This document shows, in pieces, positions 43,873 to 55,389 of a DNA stretch of 64,000 nt; the first letter of the stretch is position 1; each line of letters begins with the position of its first letter. The position numbers and the translations under genes were made by a program. Where the stretch lies: contig JAIVFJ010000007.1 in NCBI GenBank assembly GCA_025765615.1, positions 496,001-560,000 of the forward strand, written 5' to 3'. This DNA is from Zopfochytrium polystomum (Eukaryota > Chytridiomycota > Chytridiomycetes > Chytridiales > Chytridiaceae). Under the pieces are notes generated by a model. It made no database searches. It was given only the letters and a program-made list of their open reading frames with translations, and was not told the DNA's origin.

Positions 43873-44480
43873 GGTATCCACCAAGGCCCCAAACACTCGA
43901 ACGTCAGTTGGAGAGAAAAACATACCGCCCACTACAGCCAGACTGTCGAGTCACCACCAACCCTCGACAGCGTCAACACACAGCCGCGCTACCGTCACTC
44001 CCCATCCTTGACGCCGTGCGTATTCGTCCCACTCCGATATTGACGACAAAGATGCCATGCCGCGCAGTGCACCCCTGCTCAGCTTTCGCTTCCATCTCGC
44101 CGTCATCCAACGATGCTTCTCCTGGCTGTCGCCCACTTCTCCGTTGTCACCGCCTCACCCGTCGCTGACATTTCCGTGGCCGAAAGACTTCGGGAGGCAT
44201 TGTTTGCAGTGACACCGCTCTCTTCTGACTTTGGCGCAGAGGAGGCTGGGTCGGCGTGACCTGGTGGTCTTGGATTACGTTGGGATGCGGCCACCAAGCC
44301 AAAGCTGGTCCGTCTGTTCCGGCGCAAAAGCATTTTCAATAAGGTGCAGAAGTCTTGGTCGATTCTTTGTAAATTTTTTCCTTTTGTGCAGGGGATACAC
44401 GACACGCCTGCGCTGATTGGTTTAGATCCCTTTGATTCCCAGGATGAGTCAGATATGGACCCGGAGTCCCGACGTGCCCC
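43488..44480. other. Intergenic region with long GA microsatellite
   Basis: Contains (GA)n at about 43766-43869, one of the longest simple repeats in the window. No gene supported before the retroelement remnant. Confidence 0.6.
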
Positions 44481-44529
44481 GCCAGCCCCACCAGCATGAG
44501 GAAACAGTGGCTTTTGAGGTAGAATCACT

Positions 44530-44985
44530 TGGGTGACCAGTGAGAGTCTTGTCAAACTGCACATTCTAAGCAACAAATATTTCTTTTGTGTAAGGGTTCA
44601 GAACATTGTACACCTTTCCAACTTGTGCATATGATAGCATTTGCACAACATGAATCCACTCATTCAACTTGTTCTTGCCAGTCAAATGCTCAGCAGGATC
44701 GCAAGCCATGCACCCGCTCAATTGGTCCCTAGATGCCCTTGGTAGCTTTCCAAGTAGCCAGCTTTGAGCTTGTGCATTGTGCTTTTACCTTGTGAAAGCG
44801 TTCACCGCGTATGCAGCTCTGATGGCAGCGTCAGTACCAGTGTATGTGTCATCTTTACACTCTACAGCGTAGAGCATTTCCTTGACTTCCAAATAGGTTG
44901 TGAATGGACAGTTGAAATCAGGCCAGTTGTTGGTCGACGCCTCAAACTCGAGAATGTTCTCATACTTCCTGTCCATCATTGTGAT
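44530..44985 (-). mobile_element. Degenerate Ty1/copia-type retroelement fragment
   Basis: The minus strand has a 64-codon open segment (YENILEFEASTNNWPDFNCP, AIRAAYAVNAFTR) that reads like a copia-type Gag start. A stop follows, then LGKLPRASRDQLSGC and text resembling the SH3-like end of a copia integrase: KNKLNEWIHVVQMLSYAQ, KVYNVLNPYTKEIFVA, stop, NVQFDKTL (compare the K-x-Y-R-V-x-D-P...R-x-V-x-F-D-E pattern). Gag-like and integrase-like parts lie next to each other, so protease and the integrase core are deleted. At least two stops. No LTRs recognised. Confidence 0.45.
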
Positions 44986-44989
44986 CTGG

Positions 44990-45660
44990 TAGCTGTCTGC
45001 TCAGCGACCTCGCTATCCTCACTGGGGTGGGATCGAGATTTTTCTTGTGTCAGGTTGCGATCGTGTGCAGCGATCGTGTGTTGCAATTGAAGGCTTGCGA
45101 TTGCGATTGACTTTGCCTGCGCGATCAGATCATTCTTGATTGTAACTCCAATTTGCAGCAGACAGTCTTGTTGTCTGCAATTTCACCAGATCCTGCCCTA
45201 GTGCCCGCTGTTTGCTCCGCTGATGGGAGTAGTGCTGATATTGTGTAAGCGCTGCTGTTAACTGTCCCGGGAGCGGGCACTTGCAGGCGCAATCGCGGGA
45301 CGGGGGATCGAGGTGTTCGAAGTCAGCGCAAAACTTCCACTTCATTAAAAACGTTACCTTCTCCCTTCGAGACAAGAACCGCAGGATTGATATTTCACTG
45401 AAAGTGCAGCCGCCAAGGAAATAGTTCAACTTTTTTCTCTATTGATCTCGTGACAAGTTGTCCTTTGTGAACCACGTCCACTTGCCAAAAAGGAAAAAAA
45501 AAATACAGACAAAACATATCGATGTCGATAAAAGTGATATTGGCCCCTATGTTCGGCTATTCCGCCACAGTGACAGAGACAAGCATTAGAGTCCCACGCA
45601 ACATTGCTCGCAAGTGGAAGCGCTTACGGGTGTCGTAGAACCCTTCCTGATGGCACCGAA
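44990..45660. other. Region without a supported gene
   Basis: A CCCGGGAGCGGGCA-containing stretch and short open frames only; possibly more retroelement debris. Confidence 0.3.
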
Positions 45661-48544
45661 TCACGCGCAAATCTCATGGAGCGTCTCAATACACTTTTGC
45701 TTCAAATCGGTGAGCTTCGCGGCAATCTCAGGAACATCATCAACAATCTTTTGAACGGTTACACGATCAAGAACCAAACAGCTGAGCTTTGTTGCAGCTC
45801 TGACAGTGTCGATCCGCGGGCCCGGTGTGAGTAGATTGAATTCTGTGGCGGGGAAAAAAAAAAAAAAAAAAAAAAAAATTTGCTTGAGCCGCTAAAACGG
45901 ATGGCAAGAATTCTTACCGCCGAACCAACTCCCAGCGTCCACGAAACCCAGCCGTCTCGACCCAAGCCACATCGACGCCACGCCCTCCACAACCAAAAAC
46001 ATCTCGCTGCCAGGCATCCCTTCGAGATAGACCGTCTCCCCTTCCGAAAACACCGCGCACCGGAGACCGAGCGACAGCTGACGGAGTACCCACGACTGCC
46101 GCTCGTCGCCAGCAGGCAATCGAAAGAAATAAATGGATTCCAACAGCGTCCTGCAGTTGCTCAGGAGCACTTCCTAAGTGCGGTATACAACGTCGCATGA
46201 GTGAATGGTACGGCGATCCGGCTTCCCACACACACACACACACACACACAACGAACCTGTCGTAACGACGGGTTCAACCCGGCCAGAATCTTCTCCTCAT
46301 TGAATGCACGCCCCTGATAGCGAGCGCCGATGGACTGCCCAATAAGAGTTCGCAGCATTTCGGGGACGCTGTGGTGCCTCATATACTCTTCGATCTCGTC
46401 GAGCTTGCGACCGTAGGCGGCAGCAAGGTCTCCGCCTTCGCCGGACGAGTACGCAGCAACGGTCCCATGAAAAGTCGCAGAAAGGCACGCTCCGAGGCAA
46501 ACAAGAATGATGGTGAGCCAGTAGGACTGGAGCGTGCTCGGCCTTGATTGGACAGAGGTGTGAAGTAAAGATCAATGCAACCACAAACCACCAGGGAAAG
46601 AAGACTTTCAATACCGGAAGCTCGATGTGGCAGCAAAGCAATTCGCAACCGCTCCCCAAATCCCCAGAGTGTACCCGTCTCTCCAATTTGCTCCACTTAT
46701 GCCTATTTTCGGTCCAACTACCGACTCGCCAGCAGCCTCTCCGCGCATCCGCTCCGTCCATACCATGTAGCATGCCGAGAGGTGGAGGTACACGAAAATG
46801 GTAGCAAACATTTTGGCCATGGCGCGTGCTGAAGTGCTCAAGTGGTTGAATACGATCAAACGCGTCGCGAACCGCTTTACGGAGGCGAAGCGGCGGAAGT
46901 GGGCGAAATACGTGCAGTTCAAGACTGACGAGAGGCGAGGCGAAACATTCAAAGCCGACGCGATTGGGGCGAACGGGATGGACGAAACCAAGTCAACGCA
47001 GAGCCACAAACGGTCCCGTGTCTGAAGAGCCTTTGAGGTCCAACGGATGCGCTGGCTCGGCACCGGAAGGGCTGAGGTTCTGCGTACGCCAGCCGTCCAA
47101 ACTCGTGATAGCGCATCCAGAGCGAAATAGAAACTGTACGAGAGGGAAACAGCATTTTGGGTCCAAAGACTAGTGGGGAACGCGACAACGCCCGGAATAA
47201 CGAAAAGCATGCTTGACTGGATTACTTCACGCTACTTTAGCATGTGGTTGCAAGCAGGACTGGTTTCCACCCACCAAAGGCTAGGGCATCCCATTGTAAA
47301 GCCCTCTTTTCAGGCTTGTCCATTTTTTTGTGGTCGGCTGTCGAGTTACGAGCGAAAGGGACAGATCTGAGGTCGTCCGTTACGGTCGTCTCTCTCGAGA
47401 CTTCGCCAATTCTTGTCGTGAAAAGATTAGAATTATTTAACGATTTCGTCTCCGCAGCCTGGACCAACGAAATCGAAGATCCAAGCCGTTGCTTGGGGCT
47501 CTCTTTGTATTCCACATTTCCAACGCTCTTCCCACTCAATCTAATCAAGACGTCGCTAAGTACTTAAGTCAATATGAAGCAGCACTGAAATACCTTGTTT
47601 CTCCAACTGAGGTCCTTTGATTGGATGATCCCTTCGAAACCCCGGCTATCCATGAACGGGATGAAGTCGATCTGAAAGATAAAAGCGAGAGCGGTCCTGA
47701 CTTGACGTGCTGCTTGCCGGACGAGTTTGCCTGCAAAAACATTGGATCGACGACTGGAAACATTTGGTTCAAGCACTCCGAATTCGAGCGGCTACCACTC
47801 AGCGGCTTGAGGTCGCTGTGATCGCGTGGCTCCCTTCTCATTTGCTTTGGGCTCCCCAAACTGACAGCCGGGGATCGACACGACTGTGGTTTCGCGGACC
47901 AGCGCTCGTACGCGGTGCTTACTCTGTTCGTCACGCGCTCCGATTTGAACCTTGCTGGTGGAGAAGCCGGTGCCAAACCCGCCTGCAGCGGCGGAGAAAG
48001 ACTCCTCTGGCTCCCGCCGACGGCGGAAACAGCCTGCGACCGCTTGATCGTAACACACAGCGCGTCGACGGCCTGCACGGCCCTCTCCACCTGCGCCAGT
48101 TCCGCCTGCAACTCCGTATGGATCAATTGCGCCGCGGACAGCGCCGCCTCGGCCTCGACCGCCTGCCAGCGGCCGCACGATCGGCGCGGTCGCCGGCGCC
48201 GGCGCAAACGGCGGCGACCGCTTCGCCGCGCCACTGAGCGCGCGGAAGAGGCTTTGCCGCTCGTCGCGGAGCAACCAGTCCCGCCCAGACGGCGTCGGCT
48301 CCGCCGCCCGCGGCCGCGCGAGCCAGCTCATCTCCCGCGACAGCGTGCTAAGGCGGTGGTCTGCGGCACCCCAGTCGCGCGGCCCGGCGCTGCTGGACGC
48401 GTTGTCGGTTGTGCTCTCCGAGACCGTGAGGCTGCGGGGCTGCGGGGGCAGGGACGCTTTGAGCGCGACGGGGACTGGAGTGGGAGCGAGAAAGCGTGTT
48501 GCGATGGGTTCTAGGCAAAGGGGCGGCCGCTGCAGAGGTGTCAT
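45661..48544 (-). CDS. Cyclic-nucleotide-binding-domain ion channel (HCN/CNG-like), atypical pore, frame-broken
   Basis: The C-terminal half splices well: an S6 segment SYWLTIILVCLGACLSATFH, C-linker IEEYMRHHSVPEMLRTLIGQ, ILAGLNPSLRQ|EVLLSNCRTLLE (46257 to 46173), the cyclic-nucleotide domain VFSEGETVYLEGMPGSEMF, VVEGVASMWLG, GSWFG|EFNLLTPG (45917 to 45842), TVRAATKLSCLVLDRVTVQK, ending IVDDVPEIAAKL...ICA. Upstream are S2-S5-like segments (DRLWLCVDLVSSIPF, HFRRFASVKRFATRLIVF, MFATIFVYLHLSACYMVWTE). The pore exon reads GYTLGIWGAVANCFAATSSF, with neither GYG nor GET. The N terminus (MTPLQRPPLCLEPIA..., coiled coil AQLIHTELQAELAQVERAVQ) sits in other frames, with breaks near 48180 and 47780, and the S1 area is unclear. 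Plasma or flagellar membrane is likely. Confidence 0.65.
45847..45879. repeat. Poly-A/T tract in CNBD channel intron
   Basis: A run of about 28 A (T on the coding strand) lies in the last intron of the channel gene, upstream of its CCACAG acceptor, serving as an extreme polypyrimidine tract. Confidence 0.7.
46226..46250. repeat. (CA)n microsatellite in CNBD channel intron
   Basis: About 12 CA units lie just inside the donor of the intron between 46174 and 46256. Confidence 0.8.
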
Positions 48545-49315
48545 TGTGGGAAGTTTCGCGCCCCGTGCTTGAAGCGTTCTCCTTCTTCAGTTGTGCTACT
48601 CGTCGGGCGTGGCACAGCACGCGTCTCAGGAAGCATCGGGGCGGACTCGGATGGCTCGTCACGACCTCTATCGGGGTCGAATTGCCCACCATGGCGGGAC
48701 TGCGAAATCCTCCCGAGACATTGACGTTTCTAATTTTTTTTTTAAAAATTTCTTTTTTTTTCGCGTCTGATTGGCGGCGCGAAAAAAAAAAAAGTTTTCG
48801 TTCTCCTAGCCTGGGCTTTCTCATCCTTGCGCGTCGAGGGAGTTTGACAGTCTCTACCAATTAATGAAACAGCAATATGGCTGTCGCTTCACTTCGACTG
48901 AATCCCGTCGGGCTTGTTCATCATCGCCACGATTGGTCACTAAGACGCTCTAGCTACCCGTATCAAACACACTCTGCTCCTCTTCCACAAGGCGCCTTTC
49001 TTCTCGCGAAGGTCTCATCCAGCATCCCGTCCGACAGGAGGTTTTGTTTTTTGAAAACCTAAAATACACGAAACGCTCCAGGTGACGCACTGGAAGACCG
49101 CAAGATTTTCGCGAGCAAATGGCAGATTCGCCATTCTTCACACGGGAAACAAATCATGGGGCAGTGTCCTAGTGGAGGCGGCGGCAGGGCGAAGCTGGAG
49201 GTGGAAGGGAGGACGAGGAGGCAAGGCACCCGCTGCGGCGACATCACCCGGCGTCTATTCGCCCTCTCCTGACCTGCTTATCCAAAAGGCACCCTTGTCC
49301 TGACGCCTACCACGA
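48545..49315. other. Intergenic region
   Basis: Upstream of the CNBD channel start. Contains T- and A-rich runs around 48736-48794. No gene supported. Confidence 0.4.
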
Positions 49316-49600
49316 ATGACGAGCACGGCCCTGCGGCGCGAGCCCACCAAAGCCCGTCGCCTTCCACTGACTCGTCAGCGCCGCACGTCCTCGTTGGTGC
49401 TGGTGCTTCTACTGCTCACATTGGCACTTGCGCTCTCCGCTCGGGGCCCTATGGCCGACGTCATCACCAGCGACGCGACAAGCGCCGAAGGCGGGGCCGC
49501 CATGGGTCAACTCGAGTTCCACCTGGTTGCTGCGTCGGACGTATCAGACGGCGTGGATGCGGATGCCGTGATGGGGACGTCTGATGTAACGTTACATTAG
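49316..49600 (+). CDS. Small hypothetical protein with one hydrophobic segment
   Basis: A 94-codon frame starting MTSTALRREPTKARR has a basic N terminus followed by SLVLVLLLLTLALALSA, as in a signal peptide or type II anchor, then a short acidic tail. Its end overlaps the end of the minus-strand gene by 9 bp. No homologue recognised; could be spurious. Confidence 0.25.
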   Translation: MTSTALRREPTKARRLPLTRQRRTSSLVLVLLLLTLALALSARGPMADVITSDATSAEGGAAMGQLEFHLVAASDVSDGVDADAVMGTSDVTLH

Positions 49601-50488
49601 CGACATCGCGGTGTCAGGCTCTCTCGCAGAGGCCTCGGCGACCGTAATATGACGAACCTCTTTCAAATCATCCTCAGATTGAGAACGTCGGTGAAAGCAT
49701 GGCATCCAATGTGCGAAGATTGCATCGAGAAGACCGTCTCTGTTCATACTTTTTCTGAAACTAATTAGGTCATATACACAGTAGAAAACGTGATGAGCAA
49801 CCTGGGAAAGGTATAGGCGACGGACGACTCTTTTGCTTGCCAGTAGTTCCACTGGTTGGTCGCGGGCCCGGCGAAGAGCACGGTGAAGATGGCGAGTGCG
49901 AACCACGCGACTTCACCGAGAGTCACGGCAAAGTGGGTGAGGAGGTGGTGCGCGGCGAAGGGGCGGACCGGTTGGACATGCTTGGCGAGAAGGGCGAGGA
50001 GCGCGGTCAGGAAGAGGAGGCTGTAGAAGAGGGCGGGGTCTTTTTGATAGAGAACTTTTTGTTGGGCTTTATGTGGATGCAGACCTGGTGGGTGCAGGAG
50101 TTAACAAGGGGGGTGGCGTGTGTTAACATAATTTCAGTGGGGCGAAAAAATAGAATGAGGTGGTGCAACACAGTTGTGAATGGCCCGATCAGGGCAAGAA
50201 AGGGTTATGTGGTGTGGTTGCAAGAAGAGGAATGAAGGGAGAGGGTTGACCAGCAACCCAAAAACGATATGGACAAGGGGAGTGGGGTGGTTACTCACAT
50301 CCAAAAAGCAGCCGGCGGAGTTGCCGACGTAATAGTGAGCAAAGACCCACGAGGCTGGGAAGACTTCGACAGACACGACAAGGAGGAGCAGCGACAGCAG
50401 CGAGAAGATGGTCGTTGACCTTGCTTGCGGTGGCAGCAGTGGACGACAAAGACAAGGAAGAGGAGGATGGCGGCGACGCGGACGGCAT
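49592..50488 (-). CDS. Putative multi-TM hypothetical protein
   Basis: Probable exons end at 50299 (donor GTGAGT), run 49802-50084, and finish 49592-49754 after a 47-bp intron with a good branch site (GTTGCTC...TTTCAG). Start MPSASPPSSSSLSLSS; then, after a one-base slip, RSTTIFSLLSLLLLVVSVEV and FPASWVFAHYYVG. The next exon gives DPALFYSLLFLTALLALLAK, HHLLTHFAVTLGEVAWFALA and IFTVLFAGPATNQWNYWQAK, so at least three TM helices. The C terminus AIFAHWMPCFHRRSQSEDDL is cytosolic-looking. MARVEL-like or other small tetraspan families are possible; none is claimed. It sits tail-side of the dCache receptor on the same strand. Confidence 0.45.
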
Positions 50489-50764
50489 CGTGGGTATGAC
50501 GGGCTGATGGGGGAAGGGCTGCTGGTTCGGTTGTGTCGGGTTCTTCCGTTCTCCTTTCGCGATATTAGGGTTGGCAGAAGCGATAGGATAGAACTCAGGG
50601 GAAAAAAACATACTGTCACGGTCGGGAGAAGCGAACCCCATAGATACAGCACACGCCCCGGATAGTGGGAACAGAAAAAGAAACAAAGAATCAAGAAGGA
50701 CAAACAACGCAAAAGTAGTCAAACACTGCGCGCGTTGCAAAGAAAACAAAAAAATAACCCGTGG

Positions 50765-53700
50765 TTATAACCGACTCATCATCCCCCGCGCAGCCACCGC
50801 CCGCCCCGCCGCGGTCCCACCTGCGCCATCCGACACCCCGCCGCCCTCGCCCCAACCGCCCGAATCCCTCCACCCAACTCCGGCCACACCCCCGCCGTCA
50901 GGCTCCCTCGCCCCGCCCCCGCCGCCCGTCCGCACGCTCCCCGACATGCTCAGCAGCGACACCTGCCCGCCGCCGGCGGCGGCCATGGCGGCGCGCAGCC
51001 TGCGCCGGCTGGTGCGCACCTGGTCCGCGAACGTGCGCGCCATGGCGTGGAACGACGCGTTCAAGTCCCATAGCTCGGCGACGACCAGCGGCGCCGAGGT
51101 GCGGAGGAGACCGCGGTGGCCGCGGCCGGTCGTCGGGTGTGGTGAAAGTGGCGGTGGTGGCGAGGACGCGGAGGCGGGAGATGCTGCGGCGGCGGCGGGG
51201 CGGCGGAGTACCGGTGACCGGTTGCTGCTGCCGGCGACGCTGAGGAGAAACGCGGTGGTTGCGCCGGACGAGGACGGCGCGTATCCCCCTGCGGTCGAAG
51301 GTGGCGGCGGCGGTGGCGCCGGGGGGGAGTCAGCTAAGAGCGGCGGCCAGGACGGCGGGTACGGGTTTGTGATGGGTCGCGGCGGGGAGGATTGCGGCGC
51401 TGGGTCTGCGACTGCGGTGGCAGGGAAGTGAGCGGCGACGGTTGGTGCATCGGGTACGTCAGTGCCGTTGTGGCTTGGGAACATGCGTTCGCCGTCGTCG
51501 AGGACCTGCTGGAAGCGCATTTCCTTCAGCAAGTTGATCTGGCGGGCGACGTTGCGGACGTTGCGGGCCACGGCGAGGGCGCCGGCGGCGGCGAGGACGG
51601 CGGTTGCAAGGATGAGGGCGATGACGGCGGAGCGCGTCGCGTCGGAGGCGGCGGTGAGTTGGCGGAGGGGCTCGGCGATGCGGAGGTAGTTGACGATGAC
51701 GACGACCGTGGAGGACTTTGTGGGTGGTGGGGAGGAGGTCGAGCGGGACGACCTCGTCGCTGGGTCGGGGTATAGATCCAAGTACGGAGTGAGTTTTGAG
51801 ATGTCGATGCGCAGGATGTAGTCTGCTCCAAGGACGGTCCGGGAGAACGACGCAGTGGAGCAAGATGTCGCAAGCTGAGGCAGCGTCTGGAGATATTCTT
51901 CCAAAGCGTCCAGGGCCTGTGCTTCGTCCTGCTCGGAACCAGTCAAAGATCCTGTCGAGGAGGACGGCCCCTTGGCGAAACCTCGCTCCACCAAAAGCGC
52001 CGCAAAGTCGTCCAAAAACGGATCGCCTGGATCACCGAGGACTAGGGGTGAAGTTTGTTGAGGGCCTGTTGTAGCAAGGATCCGACCCGTTTGGAACTCG
52101 AGCGCGGCAAGGTAGATGAAAAACGGAATCGATTGCGAAATGGACAGCAACCGTGCCGCGAGAAAGTGTGTTGTAAAGTCTGCGCCGACTACGGTGGTCT
52201 CATTGGTGATGGTGTTAACAGCCACGGCTAGAGTCGACTTGAAGACGGCTGCGAATGAAAACACGGAAAACAGACAGAGGGATATTATTCAAAATGAGGA
52301 CCTCGAGAAAATAAACGGCAGATATACCCTCTTGCCACTCATATGCAGGCCCGACCGTGTAGAACGACGCGTTTGAAAAGTCAATTTGATATCCCTTTGT
52401 CGAGTTCGGACCCAGCGAAATGATCGAGTTTTCCGCGGGGTGCACGTACGTCAGGTTGCTTCGGAACCATTCGTGACACGTCGAGGTTTACGACAGACCC
52501 GTCGTCCCTACAGGTAAAAACCTGGAACAACGAACCGGTCTGTACCCACTAAGTTTGTATCGATGAAGAGGGGTAGGGTGTGCCTTTGTGTTAATTTTTG
52601 AGGCGAAGTGAAACCTGCCTATTCTACCTTGCGCAAGGTTCGGTCATCGTTGTCGGCGGTCCCGATAGGATACGTCCACCCATTGAGAGCGCCATCTGGG
52701 TACGTGTACGCGTATACGCTCGTGGTCTGTGCAGTGGATCCAGTTAGCATCCGCTCTTCAGTCAAGGGTGCTCGAGAACAATCGCAGCACGCATCACTCA
52801 CCCAAGTTTGAAACGATTGAAGTACCCTCAGCATTCCCTTCATCGTCGACGCTTCCCTGTCGACCGACATTGACCACTTTCCCGTCTTTTTGTTTCCCGC
52901 AAGAGAACGTTTGTTATTGCTCGAAACGTCCACGTACACATAGTACCCAATCCCCTCTCGCACCCCCCCAAAACTCACCGCAAACATCTCCCTCTGATAC
53001 GCAACGACCTGCACCACAACATTCACCGCATCCCGCACGGCCGCCACGGCCTCGCTCGCGACCCTCGCCTGGATCTCAGTCGCGACGCTCTGCACCGCGC
53101 GACGCGAGTTGACCATCGTGAACCGCCACCCGACCAGGCCGACCGCGGCCGTCGACACGCCGAGGTACACGCACACCAGCGCCGCAAAGGGCACCCGCCA
53201 CCCGCGCCGCCGCATCGGCGACGCCCGACTCAGCGCTGCCGCCGCCGCCGCGTCGAGCTTTTGCGGCGTCCACGGCCGGTCGGGCGCGTGCGGCTGCATG
53301 ATCAGGGACAAGTCGCTCACGCCGCCGCCGCCCCCGGCGCTGAAGGTTGAGGCGCCGGGTAAGGGCGGGAGCGGCGGCGGTGGGGACGCGGCCGTTGGCG
53401 CGCTGTGCAGGCTGGACGGGAAGGAGGAGCGCCGCGACGGCGGCTGGCGGTGCGCAGCGGCCGCCGCGTCGAACTGTGCGAGGGACAGTGAGCACGTCGC
53501 AGTTGTGAAGGTGTTGCCAGCGGCGTCGCCGGTGCGGCTGAGCAGACCCGGCGCGGCGGGCGGCGTGCGCGCCGCCGCCGCCAGGGAGAAGGACGTGGGT
53601 GGAGGAGGAGGCGCGTGGGGGTGGCTGCTGCTGCTGGCGCCTCCGCCTCCTCGAGCGGCTGAGGTGCTGGGATCGTCGGCGGGCGGGGCAGACGCGAGCT

Positions 53701-54458
53701 GCGGGGAGTAGGCGTAGCTTCGCAGGGCGTTGCGGATGTCCGGGAACGCGGCTGCCGACGGGTGGAAGCCGATGGCGCGCACATCCATGTAGGCTGCTGC
53801 TGCAGCGGTGGCGGCGTCGGGCCGGTGGGTTGTGCTCCAGCCGTCGGCGGCGGTGTCGTTGTGGCGGCGGGGAGAGGCGCCGCCGCCCCCCCAGCGCAGG
53901 ACGGAGGCCCGGTGGCCGACGTCGCTTGAGTCGCTCCCCTCGGTGGAGTTGGGCGTGGAGGAGCCGAGCGTCGAGCTGCCGCCTGTGATGACGGTGATGG
54001 GGCAGTCCCAGTCGAGCGATCGCTGCGAGGCGCCTTCTTCGTCGTTGTCGTCGTCGTTGTCGCTGTTCAAGTCAGAGTCGGCCCTGTCGACGCCCGCGGT
54101 GGGCATGTAGTCTACAATCGCTCGGCTGCGGCGTGTCCTGGGGACGATCGCCTCGTCGTTGTCGTCCACCTCTGCGGCATAGGCCACCACGCTTGTCCGC
54201 AGCGATGCACCAGCGGCGGTGGTCGAGGCGGCGACGGGGGCCTGGAATCGGACGACAGCGGGGGCACTGCTGCGATGATGGTCGCTGCTGGTGTTGCTGA
54301 GGGTAGTAGTTGTTGTAATTGCTGGTGGTGGTTGTGGCGGTGGCGGTGATGCTGGTGCTGTTGCACCTGCACCTTCCGTACGGCCGGTTGCAGACGCATG
54401 CCGGGATGATCCGAGCCGCGGTGCGTGACGCCGCCGCGTCGCCGCCCGTGTCGCGCAT
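50765..54458 (-). CDS. dCache-type transmembrane receptor without a catalytic domain
   Basis: The N-terminal 400 or so residues are disordered (Ser/Pro/Ala; start near 54458 tentative, first 200 bases frame-uncertain). TM1 is VPFAALVCVYLGVSTAAVGLV followed by an extracellular helix SVATEIQARVASEAVAAVRD as in double-Cache sensors. Introns are likely at the GTGAGT at 52978 and after QSFQTW. Later exons give TTSVYAYTYPDGALNGWTYP, YVHPAENSIISLGPNSTKGY, YTVGPAYEWQE, then VGADFTTHFLAARLLSISQS and FFIYLAALEFQTGRILATTG. TM2 is SAVIALILATAVLAAAGALA, then ARNVRNVARQINLLKEMRF and, after a Pro-rich loop, ELWDLNASFHAMARTFADQV, the signalling linker seen before cyclase domains in chytrid receptors. It ends without any catalytic domain. 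One frame slip near 52440. Small-molecule sensing is expected. Confidence 0.6.
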
Positions 54459-54870
54459 GGCGGGAGGGGGTGGAAGCGGTGGCAGCGACGAAAGGCTCTG
54501 GGGAAGGAATGAACGGGGCCAGATTGGGTGGGAGTGAGTGATGAGTGACGATTGACGAATGATACGCACAATCCTCAGAAGAATTGACCAACGCCCCTGC
54601 CACCCACCACCACCCGACCGAGCTTTGCCCGTCTTCCGCGCAGAGACCCGCGGCTGCAGTCTCACACCGAGCAGTCGTCAACCAGAAGACGAGGTAGTTG
54701 CGAGCTCAAGGAGCGGACCAGAATCGGTGGGCGCAGGCCACGGGCTGCGAAGCTAAGGCAGGGCCAATTGCAAGAGTGCACCCACGACCTGCTTTCTTCC
54801 TTCTCCCGTCGTAGGGGGGCGGCGGCGCGCTTGAGCGACATGTATGTCGACGACGAGGGGCTCCCTTGCG

Positions 54871-54906
<36 letters not shown>

Positions 54907-55389
54907 TGTTCGTGTGCGTGCGTGATGTGAGTGGGTGTGTGTGTGTAGTAGGGAGCGAGTGAGTGCGAGTGCGAGTGCGGTCGACCCACTGGTATAGGTG
55001 TAATATTACTGTGTCAAGAGCAAGGTCGACGGCAACCCAAAGGGGGCCCTCTTCGCGGGGTCGTTCGTGCGCGTCACGCTGAGTCACGAAAGAACAGCCA
55101 GACAGACAGGAACGCGCGCGACCACCAGACAGACAAATGAAGCGAAACCGTGACGTGTCGTGGCGTGGCGCGCGTTGGGAATCGATCGATCAACCAACCA
55201 ACTAACCAATCAACCAATCATTCAATCGATCACACCATATCATGTTCTTTCCGAAAGAGCAGCAGTCGTTACCCCTCCCAAAGGTCAGACTCGCCCGCGA
55301 TTCTGCTCCCCAGGAACGTCCCCAGTTAATGCTCGCACAACCCCTCTCAGGCTCAAAACAACCTACCTAATATCTTTGGGACGCTGTCA
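54459..55389. other. Intergenic region with GT microsatellite
   Basis: Contains (GT)n at about 54874-54902, (GAGTGC)n near 54958-54978 and CAAC/CAAT-rich repeats at 55186-55225. No gene supported. Confidence 0.5.
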
